Below, one piece after another: positions 12,201 to 22,900 of a stretch of 64,000 nt of DNA; position 1 is the first letter of the stretch, and the number at the start of each line of letters is the position of its first letter. The DNA is from Meandrina meandrites (lineage: Eukaryota; Cnidaria; Anthozoa; Scleractinia; Meandrinidae). The translations under genes and the position numbers were made by a program. The notes under the pieces were generated by a model. The model did no database searches, was not told the origin of the DNA, and worked only from the letters and a program-made list of their open reading frames with translations. Location of the stretch: NCBI GenBank assembly GCA_963693305.1, contig OY855913.1:15717022-15781021 (forward strand), given 5' to 3'.

Positions 12201-13979
12201 TCTTGGAATGTATGCACCCAAGATGTATTCGACGCTGGAAAACTTGAGTGGAGACCAATTCCTGTAACTTTAGCAGAATGAAAATGCTCTTTGTTCTAAA
12301 GATAAGTCGAGAAATCAGCTCTTATATTGGTTCTTTCTAGTAAACTTCCGCCTCAAAGTCACTGAGGGCAATTTTCAAGATGCTATTGTGTTCACTTGCT
12401 GGGCAAACGACACGAACACCGAAACACAATATTTTAAAATCAAGATGCTTTTAACTTTTCGAACTTCAAAATATTTCAGCTATGCTCCTGACCGATAAGT
12501 TCTGTGGAAATTGTTTGTTTCGATAATTCGTGTATACAGACAGTCGAAACAAACCCATTTATGCTAAAATCCAACAGACCACAGGAACTAATTGCTCGCA
12601 TTGACAAAGCGAACCACCGCAAGTTTTCAGGGGAATTAAAGTGGGGGAGGAGTAGGGGCACTGGGAAAAAATAAGAATGGAAAGTAGAAAGTCAATACCG
12701 TAAAATTCCGGTTATAAGCCCCCCCCCCCCCCCCCCCCCCCCGGTTATAAATAGGCCCATCTACTTGGACTCAGAAAAATATATCCGGTTATAAGCCCCT
12801 CCGGATATAAGCCCCGCTCTCCTGGATGCCAGTACTGAACAGGGCTAAATGTTGCTTTATTATGACTTTTTAACTTAAAAACGTATTTCGATCAACACTG
12901 CCGTGATTCGTTTCGAAACATTTTTTTATTCCGCTTATAAGCTCTCCCGGAAATAAGCAACTTAATCCATCCTTTAGGGTGAGTTGTGAAGACTTTTGAA
13001 CAACAGGGCCTGTAAATTTATTGCAATTTTCGATGGGCAAGATATCTTATTTTTATGATCCTGTAGTGTTAAATAAATGCGTATCTGAATGCCAGAGATC
13101 AGTAATTAAATTTTGAAGTTTAATTTTAATTCGTTGTGCAATATATATTACGTGTCTAGACTTTATGCAAAGTAATGAATAACTAAGCCCCCGTCGATAA
13201 TAAAACAGTTCTAACGAAAGTCGATGGAAGCAAACCAGCACAACACACCCAAAATGAAAAGGCTCCTCTCTGAAAGAAAGCGCAGTTTGTCCACTTTGCT
13301 CTACTTTGCTAAGGGCATCCATATAATCTTTAGAGATTCATTTTAATTTCCTTGTTTACAGTTGCGAAGAGGTATCTGAGTGTTATGAATTGTCTTGGCG
13401 TTTCAGCAAGTCACGCAACAGTGATCACAGCAAATGGGTGTGCCACGACAACTGGCCAATATGCACAAAATATTACTTGGTTGAAATCGGTGATAATTGT
13501 AATAACATTCACACGAAGGGTGATCATATTTTAGATTAAAAAACAGCCAACAAACATTGCTAGACACAACCGAACATAGCAAAGACACGGGATTTGTTGT
13601 ATTGGGCAGTTTCAGCCCGACAGTTCAAACAAGCGTATTATGCAAATCCACCAAAATGAAGGCTCAGGGTAACTAAAGACCACTAAATACAGTTTGAAAT
13701 AAACCTGGTGCTTGGTACATATCTAAGAAGGACATAAATAAGGCAACGGCAAAGGTCGATCGTTGTTCTGGTCATAGTTGCAGTAGAATTGCTGTGCATT
13801 ATCTATTCCCGCACATGCCGTAGGAAGCCATTTTAATCTTTGATATTCTTTCAACAACACATGGTTTGCAAATGTGCATATGCACAGCAAAGTTAACAAC
13901 TACGTCGCTATATCTTTAAAAAAATCAACTTACCTAGCAGAAACACAACAGTGCCGAGAAGAGTCAGTGATGTGAACAT
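6479..13979 (-). CDS. Single-lobe transferrin with GPI-signal-like tail, copy 1 (five exons)
   Basis: This is a transferrin-family iron-binding protein, inferred to be secreted or membrane-anchored. Exons on the minus strand: 13934-13979, 9729-9941, 8283-8549, 7660-7893 and 6479-6924, all with GT-AG introns in phase 1, giving 401 residues. A signal peptide spans about residues 1-20. By alignment with human transferrin N-lobe motifs, the iron ligands are D79 (TLDGG), Y106 (FYYAVAV), Y209 (GYSGAF) and H269 (VPSHAV). The dilysine pair is K227 and K318. The anion-site arginine is lysine (K136 in HTGAGKTSGW). A run of 13 threonines (352-364) and a repeated TSKG(K/Q)DNKP segment precede the hydrophobic C-terminus. 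Full-length relatives usually have two lobes, and melanotransferrin is GPI-anchored. Start choice: the only ATG heading a signal peptide, conserved in both copies. Intron 2 contains the N gap. Confidence 0.9.
6596..6631 (-). repeat. (ACC)12 coding microsatellite in transferrin copy 1
   Basis: Twelve ACC codons plus one ACT give 13 consecutive threonines just after the last lobe cysteine. Copy 2 has the short TTITAS segment at the same place. Confidence 0.95.
6985..7270 (-). mobile_element. SINE family B insertion with target duplication
   Basis: Inserted in intron 4 of transferrin copy 1. It is flanked by AAAAGGCGC at 6976-6984 and 7271-7279, and the opposite arm (near 26610) has a single copy. 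The head is at the right end on the minus strand. The central part carries TACCCATTTATACACCTGGG and a TAAAGTGTCTTGCC block. These resemble conserved central SINE domains known from many invertebrates (recollection, not checked). Confidence 0.85.
7353..7422. repeat. (ATCA)n microsatellite
   Basis: About 70 bp of AATC repeats in intron 4 of transferrin copy 1. It is mirrored by a shorter GATT array at 26454-26505. Confidence 0.97.
8621..8910. repeat. Higher-order tandem repeat of GCAAAATGTAA
   Basis: Thirteen copies of CGCAAAATGTAA lie in intron 2 of transferrin copy 1. Copies 2-7 and 8-13 form two essentially identical 132-bp blocks. The array is absent from copy 2. Because 132 is divisible by three, it creates long spurious frames on both strands. 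Confidence 0.95.
9207..9462. other. (TTTC)n microsatellite running into a 200-base assembly gap
   Basis: TTTC repeats occupy 9207-9262 and 200 N follow at 9263-9462. The gap lies in intron 2 of transferrin copy 1, so no coding exon is lost. Confidence 0.98.
10303..10369. repeat. (AATAG)n microsatellite
   Basis: Pentanucleotide array in intron 1 of transferrin copy 1, mirrored by a shorter TTCTA array at 24250-24290. The rest of intron 1 (9942-13933) holds a fold-back MITE near 11170-11300, a CCGGTTATAAGCCC-rich MITE near 12690-12975 and no recognised gene. Confidence 0.95.
12690..12975. mobile_element. MITE rich in CCGGTTATAAGCCC motifs, with poly-C tract
   Basis: Repeated GGTTATAAGCCC-like motifs in both orientations surround a run of C at about 12721-12742. 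It is mirrored at about 21010-21365. Related motif clusters occur near 8130-8180 and 25660-25760. No target duplication was resolved. Confidence 0.5.
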
Positions 13980-14011
13980 CTTGACAAGCTGGAGTGACGG
14001 ACGGATCGAAC

Positions 14012-14166
14012 CAGTAAGACACTACCTCTCTGCAACCTCTATTTTCATTCGCCCGTTGTAAACACTACCTCTATTGTTATTCAGGGCTAGGGGCTTTGTT
14101 ATGACTTGTTATCTATTGTTTTAAGAACCAATGAAGTAACTCGTTCCGAGAGGTAGTGGGCGACCC
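14012..14166. mobile_element. hAT-like MITE in the 5' flank of transferrin copy 1
   Basis: The 155-bp insertion has imperfect inverted ends containing CACTACCTCTC and GAGAGGTAGTG. It is flanked by a perfect 8-bp duplication GATCGAAC at 14004-14011 and 14167-14174. The right arm has one GTTCGATC at the equivalent place (19914-19921). It begins 33 bp upstream of the copy 1 start codon, so it replaces the whole proximal promoter. Confidence 0.7.
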
Positions 14167-14182
14167 GATCGAACGGGTGTGA

Positions 14183-15488
14183 TGTACAGGCCCGCAAATG
14201 ATCCCGGGACCGCAAATGATCCCCAAAGTGGACCGCAAATGATCCCAGGACCGGAAACGATAGCCTTCCCATAAAAGAGAGAAAAGTGTGAACTCCCGAA
14301 TTTGGACAGTGGATTTTAAGTCGATTTAAAATTACGTAATCCAGAGCTATTTTAATACAACGCCAGCTAAAAATACAGTATTTGAACGATTTGAATCTAA
14401 ATCTCCCAACTTTAAAAATGATACCCAGCGTCAGGTTAAGTCCCGCCTTAACAAGACAAATGTGTCATTACCTCCGCATGTAGAAATCTTTTCCATTTCC
14501 CCATAGAAGCCCGTGTGTATCCAAGTAGTGTGCAAGAAAAAAAAAAATAATGGTTTTACCTTATTATAGGAAATTAATGCTTTATGAAACTAACGTGAAT
14601 TTTCTACATTTTTGTGAGCGTTAATTTCCTCGCCCTTAATTTAGTGGAGCGTTAATTTCCGTACCATTAATTAAGTGGAGCGTTAATTTGGATTTTTTTA
14701 GCATTGTTTTATCAGGATGGAGATCCACCGGTATCGTTACCGCTGAAAAGAACGCTGTCTTGGGTTTCGGATTTTGTTAACTTGTTAACAGTGTGCTACA
14801 ATGCATTTGTTCCTTTTCTTTGAGTGGTCGCGTTTAATTTCCTTCATTTTGAAATTTTAGCACCTCTTTCGCGTTAATTTCCTTTATAGTCTGCATACGA
14901 GCCTTGGGGCCCATCAGGCCGGAGCTTACCCCGGTTTCCGTAGCATGAAGCGACTAGGAGTTTTGCTACTCCCCCCAGCAGTAAATTCGCCGGTACCCAT
15001 TTATAAACCTGGGTGGAGAAACGCAGTGCCCCGGCCAGGGCTCGAACCTGGACTGCCCGATCCGGAGTCCAGCGCACTAACCATTAGGCCACCGCGCCTC
15101 CCACAATTTCCTTTATGGGAAAGTAATTTTTTGCTCACTTCGCGTTAATTTGAGTCGCGTTAATTCCAATACCTTAATCAACACGAGCGTTAATTTCCTA
15201 TGATACGGCAATTACACAGCAGAGGCATTTTTGAAGATTCCTGTTCGTTTTTGCGGTGCAAATTTATATAGTTACGTGTACTATTAATTTTGTTATTTTG
15301 CGTGGTAGGTTTATCTTCTTGTCCGTTTGCTTTCATGTCTGAGGTTCTTGCCTCTTCACTTAGGATAATTAAAAAAAATATATACATCCATAGACTTTTC
15401 TCCAAGTCCACGCCATTCTATTTTTGTGCTGTATCACTTGCAGGAATCATTTCCGGTCCAATTTGGGGATCATTTGCGGGCCTGTACA
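14183..15488. mobile_element. Non-autonomous element with TGTACAGGCCCGC ends
   Basis: The 1306-bp element has inverted ends starting TGTACAGGCCCGCAAATGAT. The left end carries three GACCGCAAATGATCCC-like repeats. The interior has many GCGTTAATTTCC motifs and a nested family B SINE. In the right arm the flanks join as CTGATATCGCATCACA, so this is an arm-specific insertion with a short imperfect duplication. No coding frame is recognised and the superfamily is unresolved. Confidence 0.6.
14886..15103 (-). mobile_element. SINE family B nested in the TGTACA element
   Basis: The tRNA-like head near 15040-15103 on the minus strand contains TGGCCTAATGGTTAG and GGTTCGAGCCC. The central TACCCATTTATAAACCTGGG block is present but part of the middle is missing compared with 6985-7270. 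Confidence 0.75.
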
Positions 15489-15990
15489 CATGTAATGCGA
15501 TATCAGTCTACAACCAACAACCAGTCCACTGATCTGCGAACGTGTTTATTTTAAAATGTGACTGCGTGTGCATTACAATTGTGTTTTACATTCCTGACGC
15601 AACGGCCAGCGGAAACAAAAGCGAAAACAAAGCCTGCCTGTGTTTTCTCAGCCGGAGGGAAAATGAGACGTCAGCGATTGGTTAATTTTTTTAGGCGTAA
15701 ATTTAAGCCCCATTCACACTGACTTTTAGTCTTTTCTCGAGGGAAACCACTCGCCTGAGTAATTATTTTCACTATTACATGTAATGGATTTAATAAATGA
15801 ATAATCAATTAATCAGCTGCAGACAAGTTGAAGAAAGTTTACTGAAAATGATCCAGCTTTACATTACTTTTTCATGGAGTCTTAATGACATACAAGGACA
15901 CCTTTATACAACAAGTGATGTATTAATAGGCGATATCGGAGTTCCGAAAACACATGCGTGCGTCGGCATTAAATCGATTATTCCTATCAT

Positions 15991-16332
15991 ATGGGTGAAC
16001 AAAGGAAAGATGATGAATCAGTCTACAAAATGCAACTGTTCATCTACAAAGCTGGCTGCTGGGACTGCAATGATGTTTACATAGGGAAAGCAAAACGACG
16101 ACTTCATGACAGGAAAACTGAACATTTTAAAGCCCTAATTAAATGCGATCATCTATCAGCTATCGCTGATCATATCATTACCACGGGTCATAACATCAAA
16201 TGGGAACATTTTGAAATTCTAGCGTCTGGCAAAACTGACCTCCATTGTAAAATTAAAGAGACTTTAGTCATCCAAGAACTACAACCTTCATTAAATGCCA
16301 ACGTTGGCAGTGAGAGATTGTTGCTCTATTAA
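15991..16332 (+). pseudogene. Penelope-like element fragment: GIY-YIG nuclease end
   Basis: The 113-residue frame contains CWDCNDVYIGKAKRRLHDR, the YIG half of a GIY-YIG endonuclease with its downstream basic residues. It ends in a hydrophobic SERLLLY tail. In Penelope-like retroelements this domain is the C-terminus of the reverse transcriptase protein. No reverse transcriptase lies upstream, so this is a 5'-truncated remnant. Its first 29 bases are shared with the inverted-repeat arm, so the apparent start codon is fortuitous. It lies at the inner boundary of the left arm. Confidence 0.7.
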
Positions 16333-16442
16333 ACCTAAACGATAATATTAAGTTACAGCTGTAGATAAATTGTCTCAGTCTAGGTTCCAGACCCTTTTCA
16401 TAACAATAGATAATAGTCGTTAAAATTTTGTAACGGTCATAC

Positions 16443-16476
16443 TTTTGAAAATGTATGTTGCATAGCATACGAAACG
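16443..16476 (+). ncRNA. Degenerate hammerhead-like motif after Penelope fragment
   Basis: TTTTGAAAATGTATG, a loop, and then CATACGAAACGTC form the hairpin plus CGAAAC layout of Penelope-associated hammerheads. The CTGANGA box is not intact (TTGAAAA), so it is probably inactive. Confidence 0.3.
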
Positions 16477-17250
16477 TCAAGTTGGTAAAATGCGATTTTT
16501 CATAATGTTTATTACCGCTGTTTGTTTCATGTTTTTAATCAATATACTATTGGCTACTCAAAAAGCCCTTGATAATAACTCCTGGTGTGAGATCGTTTAG
16601 GCCACTCGGGAAAATTCCGCACATTAATGATGTGTCCAAAAACATACAGAGGATTTCTTTTTCTTTGACAAAACAGAAACTCATTCGCATGATGTCGTTT
16701 TGATGCTGAGCACGCTTTTAAACTAGTATTCAAGTAGCTCATACATCTTCATTTGTTGGTCACTTAGTTTTTGATGCCATGTTGGCTGCGGGGAGTGAGG
16801 GGGGGGAGGGTGCAAAAAAAGTTTTCTAATGACGTTAGGGGGGGGGGGGGGGAAAAATTTACTTAAGGTAAGAGAGGGGGCGTTTAATGTTTTTTATATT
16901 GACTCATCCCATTCACCAACCCCCTCCCCATCCCCATCAATAATGACCACTCCCTTATGAACATTTAAAGTGGCCTTGTGTTGCCTTGTTTGTAACTGCA
17001 GCTATCTTAGTCTCCTTCGCAGCCGTAGACTGTCCACAGCCTCTCGATTTTTCAACGCAAAAAAGCAAACGAAGCGAGCGCGCCGAGGGAGGGGGCGGGA
17101 AGCGAGCGAAAGACAAATAGAGAGGCTGTAGACATCTTTGAATAAAAGTGCAAGTTTTAGACCCCTCCCCTTGTCATCGCCTTGTAATTTACAACTCCGC
17201 CTCTTGACCTTTCAATTAACTCGGACCAATAAAATTGAGCGGTAAAGTGC

Positions 17251-17844
17251 TTGTTTATAAATTTAAATTCCTACAAAAAGAGGCAGAAAGCCAAATCAAG
17301 CGGTCCTTCCGATTTTTGCAGAATATGCGGGTGTTCCTTCGCAATTCGTTTGGGGAAGTTCGGCAAGACATCGTACATCTCTACGGAAAATTTATTTGTG
17401 AGGCCAAAACGCCAAGGTGTTTTACGGCGAAAGTTGGCAGACGTGTTGGTCGATTTGGGAATTGCAGTGCAAGCAGACGAATTTCGTTCTAGTAGAGTGT
17501 GTTCATCTTGTGCATCTACAACTAGAAGTGCAGCAAGCAATATTGAATTTATAAAGAAATCTCTAGCGCAACCGATAGATGGCGTAGAATCTCCTAAAAG
17601 GAAAGTTGATCGTGACGAGCGATTCAAAAGAATGTCACGTTCGCCTCCCACGTCTTCGGCGAAGCAAAAGTTATGCCGGCAAAGTGATTCGCCAAAGAAT
17701 CCTGAACAACGCAAGCAAAACCCATCAAAGCAGCCTCAAGCAAGAAGGTTCATTTCTTTTGACTGTAGTACCGCTACAACAAGAACAACAACATTCCCAT
17801 CTTCTTGCATTTGTTTTGTCATAACATCCGGCACCAGTCGGTAA
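17251..17844 (+). pseudogene. ZAD-like zinc-binding domain fragment in TA element copy 1
   Basis: The 197-residue frame has CRIC at about residues 23-26 and CSSC at about residues 85-88. Pairs of CxxC separated by about 60 residues and followed by a basic, serine-rich segment resemble a ZAD-type zinc-coordinating domain (inference from cysteine spacing). The C-terminal 50 or so residues are antisense to the helicase fragment and are probably not native. The 147-residue frame on the opposite strand (17271-17714) is a shadow. Confidence 0.4.
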
Positions 17845-18156
17845 AATTCCAACTACGTCCTTCGAACAAAGAAGGTGGCGAACGGCCTCTTTCTGCTTGT
17901 CTTTGAGAGACGAAACGTTTGGAAATCTCTCCAACGAGCGTTCCAATAAATTATCGATCCATCGCAAAACACAGCAATGACAACTCGAGCGAACCGCAAG
18001 ACGCGCCTGCAAGCAATCATGATCGGCCGTTGTCAAGGTCATGACACTTTTGCCGCCTTTCAACCAATGGGAATTTTCCGTTTCTGGAGAAACGGGAAAT
18101 TCAATATTTTCAAAGATGTCTACAGCCCCTCTATTTTGTCGCTCCCCGCCCCCCAC
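17725..18156 (-). pseudogene. RecQ-like helicase N-terminal fragment in TA element copy 1
   Basis: The 143-residue frame contains SLKDKQKEAVRHLLCSKDVV followed by GILPTGAG. This matches the motif 0 and Walker A region of RecQ-type helicases (Q in motif 0, PTGxGK in motif I). The expected GKS/GKT is missing: the frame breaks immediately after GAG. A downstream alternate frame (QMQEDGNVVVLVVAVLQ) looks like the next helicase strand, which implies an internal deletion and frameshift. No helicase activity is expected. Confidence 0.55.
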
Positions 18157-19346
18157 CCCCTAGCTTCTTCCGTTTTGCGCTGGCGTCCAGTTTTCTAGTC
18201 GTTCTCACCGCGCGCTCATTGATTGAAAAAAAAAACACGAAAAAATAGAGGGCTGTGAACAGTCTAAACCCACACACAATGTTCTCACCCAAAGCTACAT
18301 ACAAATCAAGACTTGGAATAGAGACTTCAGACCAACACGGCCCAATAAGGTCGAATCTATAGCAAAACAAAAATGGCCGTACCTTGAACCGAAAACAAAT
18401 ATTCATAACAACGATCCATATATACAAGCCGCAATTTGATTGGTCCTTGATAGAATCCCAAATATGATTGGTGTGAAATACATACATGAATGATCCACTC
18501 AACCATCCACCCACTTAATAGCCAAACACGTCTTCATGCCGACTAAGAGTTATTTTTTTAAAAAAAATAACTCAATAAATGCATAAAAATTGCCTAAGAT
18601 GTCCCCCGTGACTTTAAATGCTGACGTCAGCATTTTTTCAATCTTCCCTCTGAAATTTCTTTGGGAATATTCAAAGAAAGTCTTACAGACCATAATTATT
18701 AATGGTGTTCAGAAAAACGCCGTTTGACTTCATTGGTCGTCAAGTAAGCGATTTCGGAGTTCCAAAAAACAAATGCGTGCATCGGGATAAAATGCAATAT
18801 TCATGAAAGTGAACTAAGATATGGTAATCAATCAAGCGGGATAATGATTCATCATCTTTCCTTTGTTCACCCAAGTGATAGGAATAATCGATTTAATGCC
18901 GACGCACGCATGTGTTTTCGGAACTCCGATATCGCCTATTAATACATCACTTGTTGTATAAAGGTGTCCTTGTATGTCATCAAAACTCCATGAAAAAGTA
19001 ATGTAAAGCTGGATCATTTTCAGTAAACTTTCTTCAACTTGTCTGCAGCTGATTAATTGATTATTCATTTATTAAATCCATTACATGTAATAGTGAAAAT
19101 AATTACTCAGGCGAGTGGTTTCCCTCGAGAAAAGACTAAAAGTCAGTGTGAATGGGGCTTAAATTTGCGCCTAAAAAAATTAACCAATCGCTGACGTCTC
19201 ATTTTCCCTCCGGCTGAGAAAACACAGGCAGGCTTTGTTTTCGCTTTTGTTTCCGCTGCCGTTGGGTCAGGAATGTAGAACACAATTGTAATGCATACGC
19301 AGTCAGTCACATTTAAAAATAACACCTTCGCAGAGCAGTGGACTGA

Positions 19347-19510
19347 CTGTTGTGAGTGTTTTGTTTACAAATACACGCACGCGCTGGCCGCACAATGAAC
19401 GAGAAATTTTCAATACTGCACGAGGCGTAGCCGAGTGCAGTATTGAAAATTTCGAGTTCATTGTGCTGCCAGCATGTGCGTGTATTTGTAAACAAAACAC
19501 GAACTAACAG
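19347..19510. mobile_element. Fold-back MITE upstream of transferrin copy 2
   Basis: Arms of about 65 bp (19356-19421 and about 19437-19500) pair around a loop of about 15 bp. The outer ends are CTGTT and AACAG. The left arm of the giant repeat lacks it. Confidence 0.7.
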
Positions 19511-19526
19511 CCTCTAACCCTTTTAA

Positions 19527-19888
19527 TATACAATCTGAGTACACTGCACGCAATACACAATTTCGCGAATTTTGATCAAGAATTTTAATAAATAAGAATT
19601 CAGTTGTATCTAAGTAGTACAAAATTATACTGGCGTAGTTTAAGAATATCGAAATCACAAAAACCTTTACTTAATCAAATATAAAGGGGGCTAAAAATCA
19701 TTCACAACATCGTTCATAAGCTGAAAACGTTCACAAAAAAGTCAGCCATTGTCAATAATGCACGATTTTTATGCGTTATTGTCAATAACGCACTGTCGGA
19801 GTTTGCTGACGTCAGGTAAAGTAAAATCACGTGGTCGATTTTAACCAATTGCGTGTGCGGATTTTGGACAGTGAACGAAGATTGTATA
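19527..19888. mobile_element. TTAA-flanked MITE supplying the promoter region of transferrin copy 2
   Basis: The ends are TATACAATC and GATTGTATA, flanked by TTAA at 19523-19526 and 19889-19892, giving a 362-bp unit. The opposite arm lacks it, as the sequence there runs directly from the TGGACTG block into CTGATATCGC. It ends 54 bp upstream of the copy 2 start codon. Confidence 0.7.
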
Positions 19889-19894
19889 TTAAAA
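19807..19894 (+). promoter_or_regulatory. Candidate core promoter of transferrin copy 2
   Basis: A perfect CRE (TGACGTCA, 19807-19814), an E-box (CACGTG, 19828-19833), CCAAT (19845-19849) and a TATA-like TATATTAAAA (19885-19894) lie in the canonical order. The TATA-like box is 49-58 bp before the ATG at 19943. Apart from the last bases of the TATA-like box, all of these lie inside the MITE. Transcription start and factor binding are not shown. Confidence 0.4.
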
Positions 19895-19942
19895 ACTGAT
19901 ATCGCATCACAATCGTTCGATCCGTCACTCCAGCGTATCAAG

Positions 19943-22900
19943 ATGTTCACATCGCTGACCCTTCTCGGCACTGTTGTGTTTCTGCTTGGTAAGTCGATTT
20001 TTTAAAGATATAGCGACGTAGTTGTTAACTTTACTGTACATATGCACATAATTTTTGCAAACCATGTGTTGTTGAAAGAATATCAAAGATTAAAATGGCT
20101 TCCTACGGCATGTGCAGAAATATATAATGCACAGCAACTATACTGCAACTATGACAAGAACAACGATCGACCTTTGCTGTTGCCTTATTTATGTCCTTCT
20201 TAGATATGTACCAAGCACCAGGTTTATTTCAAACTGTATTTAGTTACCCTGAAGCTTCATTTTGGTGGATTTGCATAATACGCTTGTTTGAACCGTCGGG
20301 CTGAAACTGCCCAATACAACAAATCCCGTGTATTTGCTATGTTCGGTTGTGTCTAGCAATGTTTGTTCGCTGTTTTTTAATCTAAAATATGATCACCCTT
20401 CGTGTGAATCTTATTACAATTATCACCGATTTCAACCAAGTAATATTTTGTGCATATTGGCCAGTTGTCGTGGCACACCCATTTGCTGTGATCACTGTTG
20501 CGTGACTTGCTGAAACGCCAAGATAATTCATAACACTCAGATACCTCTCAGTATACTGCTTCGCAACTGTAAACAAGGAAATTAAAATGAATCTCTAAAG
20601 ATTATATGGATGCCCTTAGCAAAGTAGAGCAAAGTAGACAAACTGCGCTTTCTTTCAGAGAGGAGCCTTTTCATTTTGGGTGTGTTGTGCTGGTTTGCTT
20701 CCATCGACTTTCGTTAGAACTCTTTTATTATCGACGGGGGCTTAGTTATTCATTACTTTGCATAAAGTCTAGACACGTAATATATATTGCACAACGAATT
20801 AAAATTAAACTTCAAAATTTAATTACTGATCTCTGGCATTCAGATATGCATTTAATTAACACTACAGGATCATAAAAATAAGATATCTTGCCCATCGAAA
20901 ATTGCAATAAATTTACAGGCCCTGTTGTTCAAAAGTCTTCACAACTCACCCTAAAGGATGGATAAGGTTACCCTATACCCCTTTGCAAAACTGAAACACG
21001 CAAAAATATTTAACCTATTCAAGCGTCACGAATAATAATTCCGGTTATAAGCCCTGGGCTTATACAACTTCGAAAGGGGTTTTGGCTGGGCTTACAAATG
21101 GAGGGGCTTATATCCGGGAGGGCTTATAAGCGGAATAAAAAAATGTTTCGAAACGAACCACGGCAGTGTTGATCGAAATACGTTTTTAAGTTAAAAAGTC
21201 ATAATAAAGCAACATTTAGCCCTGTTCAGTACTGGCATCCAGGAGAGCGGGACTTATATCCGGAGGGGCTTAAAACCGGATATATTTTTCTGTTTCCAAG
21301 TAGATGGGCCTATTTATAACCGGGGGAAGGGGGGGGGGGGGGGTTTATAACCGGAATTTTACGGTATTGACTTTCTACTTTCCATTCTCTTTTTACCCCA
21401 GTGCCCCTACCCCTACCCCACTTTAATTTCCCTGAGACCTTGCGGTGGTTCGCTTTGTCAATGCGAACAATTAGTTCTTGTGGTCTGTTGGATTTTAGCA
21501 TAAATGGGTTTGTTTCGACTGTCTGTATACACGAATTATCGAAACAAACAATTTCCACAGAAGTTATCGGTCAGTGGCATAGCTGAAATATTTTGAAGTT
21601 CGAAAAGTTAAAAGCATCTTGATTTTAAAATATTGTGTTTCGGTGTTCGTGTCGTTTGCCCAGCAAGTGAACACAATAGCATCTTGAAAATTGCCCTCAG
21701 TGACTTTGAGGCGGAAGTTTGCTAGAAAGAACCAATATAAGAGCTGATTTCTCGACTTATCTTTATAACAAAGAGCATTTTCATTCTGCTGAAATTACAG
21801 GAATTTGTCTCCACTCAAGTTTTCCAGCGTCAAATACACCTTGGGTGCATACATTCAAAGAAGATTTTACGTGCACACTTCAACCTCGATAATCATAAGC
21901 AAAATGCACCGTAACAAAACATTGCTCGTGATATATTGAATGTGTTTAAATAAAATTGTAAAGTACTACTATTTTTACTGCCAAGTTAATTTAGCGGGTT
22001 TTTTTCTGGTTTCAGTGTTAGATCCGTGTTTGCCGAAAGCGTGACGTCATTGGTCATATTGGTTTAAGTGATGCGTTCCTCTTTGTTAAAAGCGGAAATA
22101 GCGATGTCCTTGGCCGATTGGTGTTAAATAAAACGTGTTGTTGTTATAGCGAGATACATGATTTGATAGTCACTGTCTTTACTGAATGGCCGAGTCTAAA
22201 GGCGATCAGAATGAAATCCAGTGCTAGTTATGAACATACCTTACATACTCTATTCAATGATTGTTGCATTTCTCTTTATGTTATTACTGCCCCGAGGGGA
22301 CGAGCCAATAAAGTGTGTTATCTGCAGAGTAGCTGCTTCAAGCTATTAGCTGCTATTAGGAAAGCCGAAAATGACCAGAGAAATCGCGTGACCACTTCTA
22401 AACCTTTGACGTTATAAATTTGAGTGTCAAAATACATGTTGAAGTGTTTCTTCACCTACAAAACAGCCTACACTCTAATAATTGGCTTCATATTTTCCAG
22501 GCAAGCTTCTGTACACTGAGGCATTACGTATATGTCTACTGTTTAAACTTTTTACGAGTAACTTCAATCTCTACGTCAGTATTCATTTACATTTTCGCAC
22601 ACTGATTCAAAAGGCATGATTACCCCGCATGCAGAGTGTATTCGAGACTCAACAAGACTGCGATGTCGGTTTTTCAATACTAAAGTCAAGAGTATGTACA
22701 TGTATTCAAGTCTGGCCAAGATTTTCCTTGAATCACACTAAAGCTTTAAACATATTTATTCTCATCCTATTTTGTTTTTGATATTGTGGTATTCCTATTT
22801 TCTAGGCGCACGCGCTACAGAACTATTTCAAAGTCAAGTTCATGTTCAACATTCAGGAAAACAACACTGAGATCGACTTCAAGTTTCTCCACACGCGTAC

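Larger units (their letters stand above)
1..16019. repeat. Left arm of giant inverted repeat
   Basis: The arm reads as the reverse complement of 18846-43606. Anchors matched by eye: 245-445 with 42655-42855 (interrupted by an insertion), 3120-3210 with 41880-41970, 3897-4630 with 41160-41890, 4633-14000 with 19943-29483, and 15520-16019 with 18846-19335. All five transferrin exons have identical lengths in both arms except the last. Arm-specific differences are mostly transposon insertions at 611-3025, 3217-3896, 6985-7270, 8621-8910, 14012-14166 and 14183-15488. The 200-base gap at 9263-9462 lies only in this arm. The arm probably continues beyond position 1. A misassembly that joins two haplotypes in inverted order cannot be excluded from sequence alone. 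Confidence 0.85.
17028..18264 (+). mobile_element. 1237-bp TA-flanked DNA element, copy 1
   Basis: The ends are GACTGTCCACAGCCTCTC and GGGCTGTGAACAGTC inside TA dinucleotides. A second, inner inverted motif (GGCTGTAGACATCTTTGAA) lies about 100-130 bp in from each end. The interior carries a plus-strand ZAD-like frame and a minus-strand RecQ-like helicase fragment that run towards each other. An equal-length copy in opposite orientation lies at 44480-45716, and all their predicted proteins are identical. Both coding pieces look truncated, so the element is probably a deletion derivative of a larger autonomous one. The superfamily is not identified. Confidence 0.7.

Noticed and set aside
17271..17714. 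147-residue minus frame (also 45030-45473 plus)
   Set aside because: It is antisense to the ZAD-like frame, which has the meaningful cysteine motifs.
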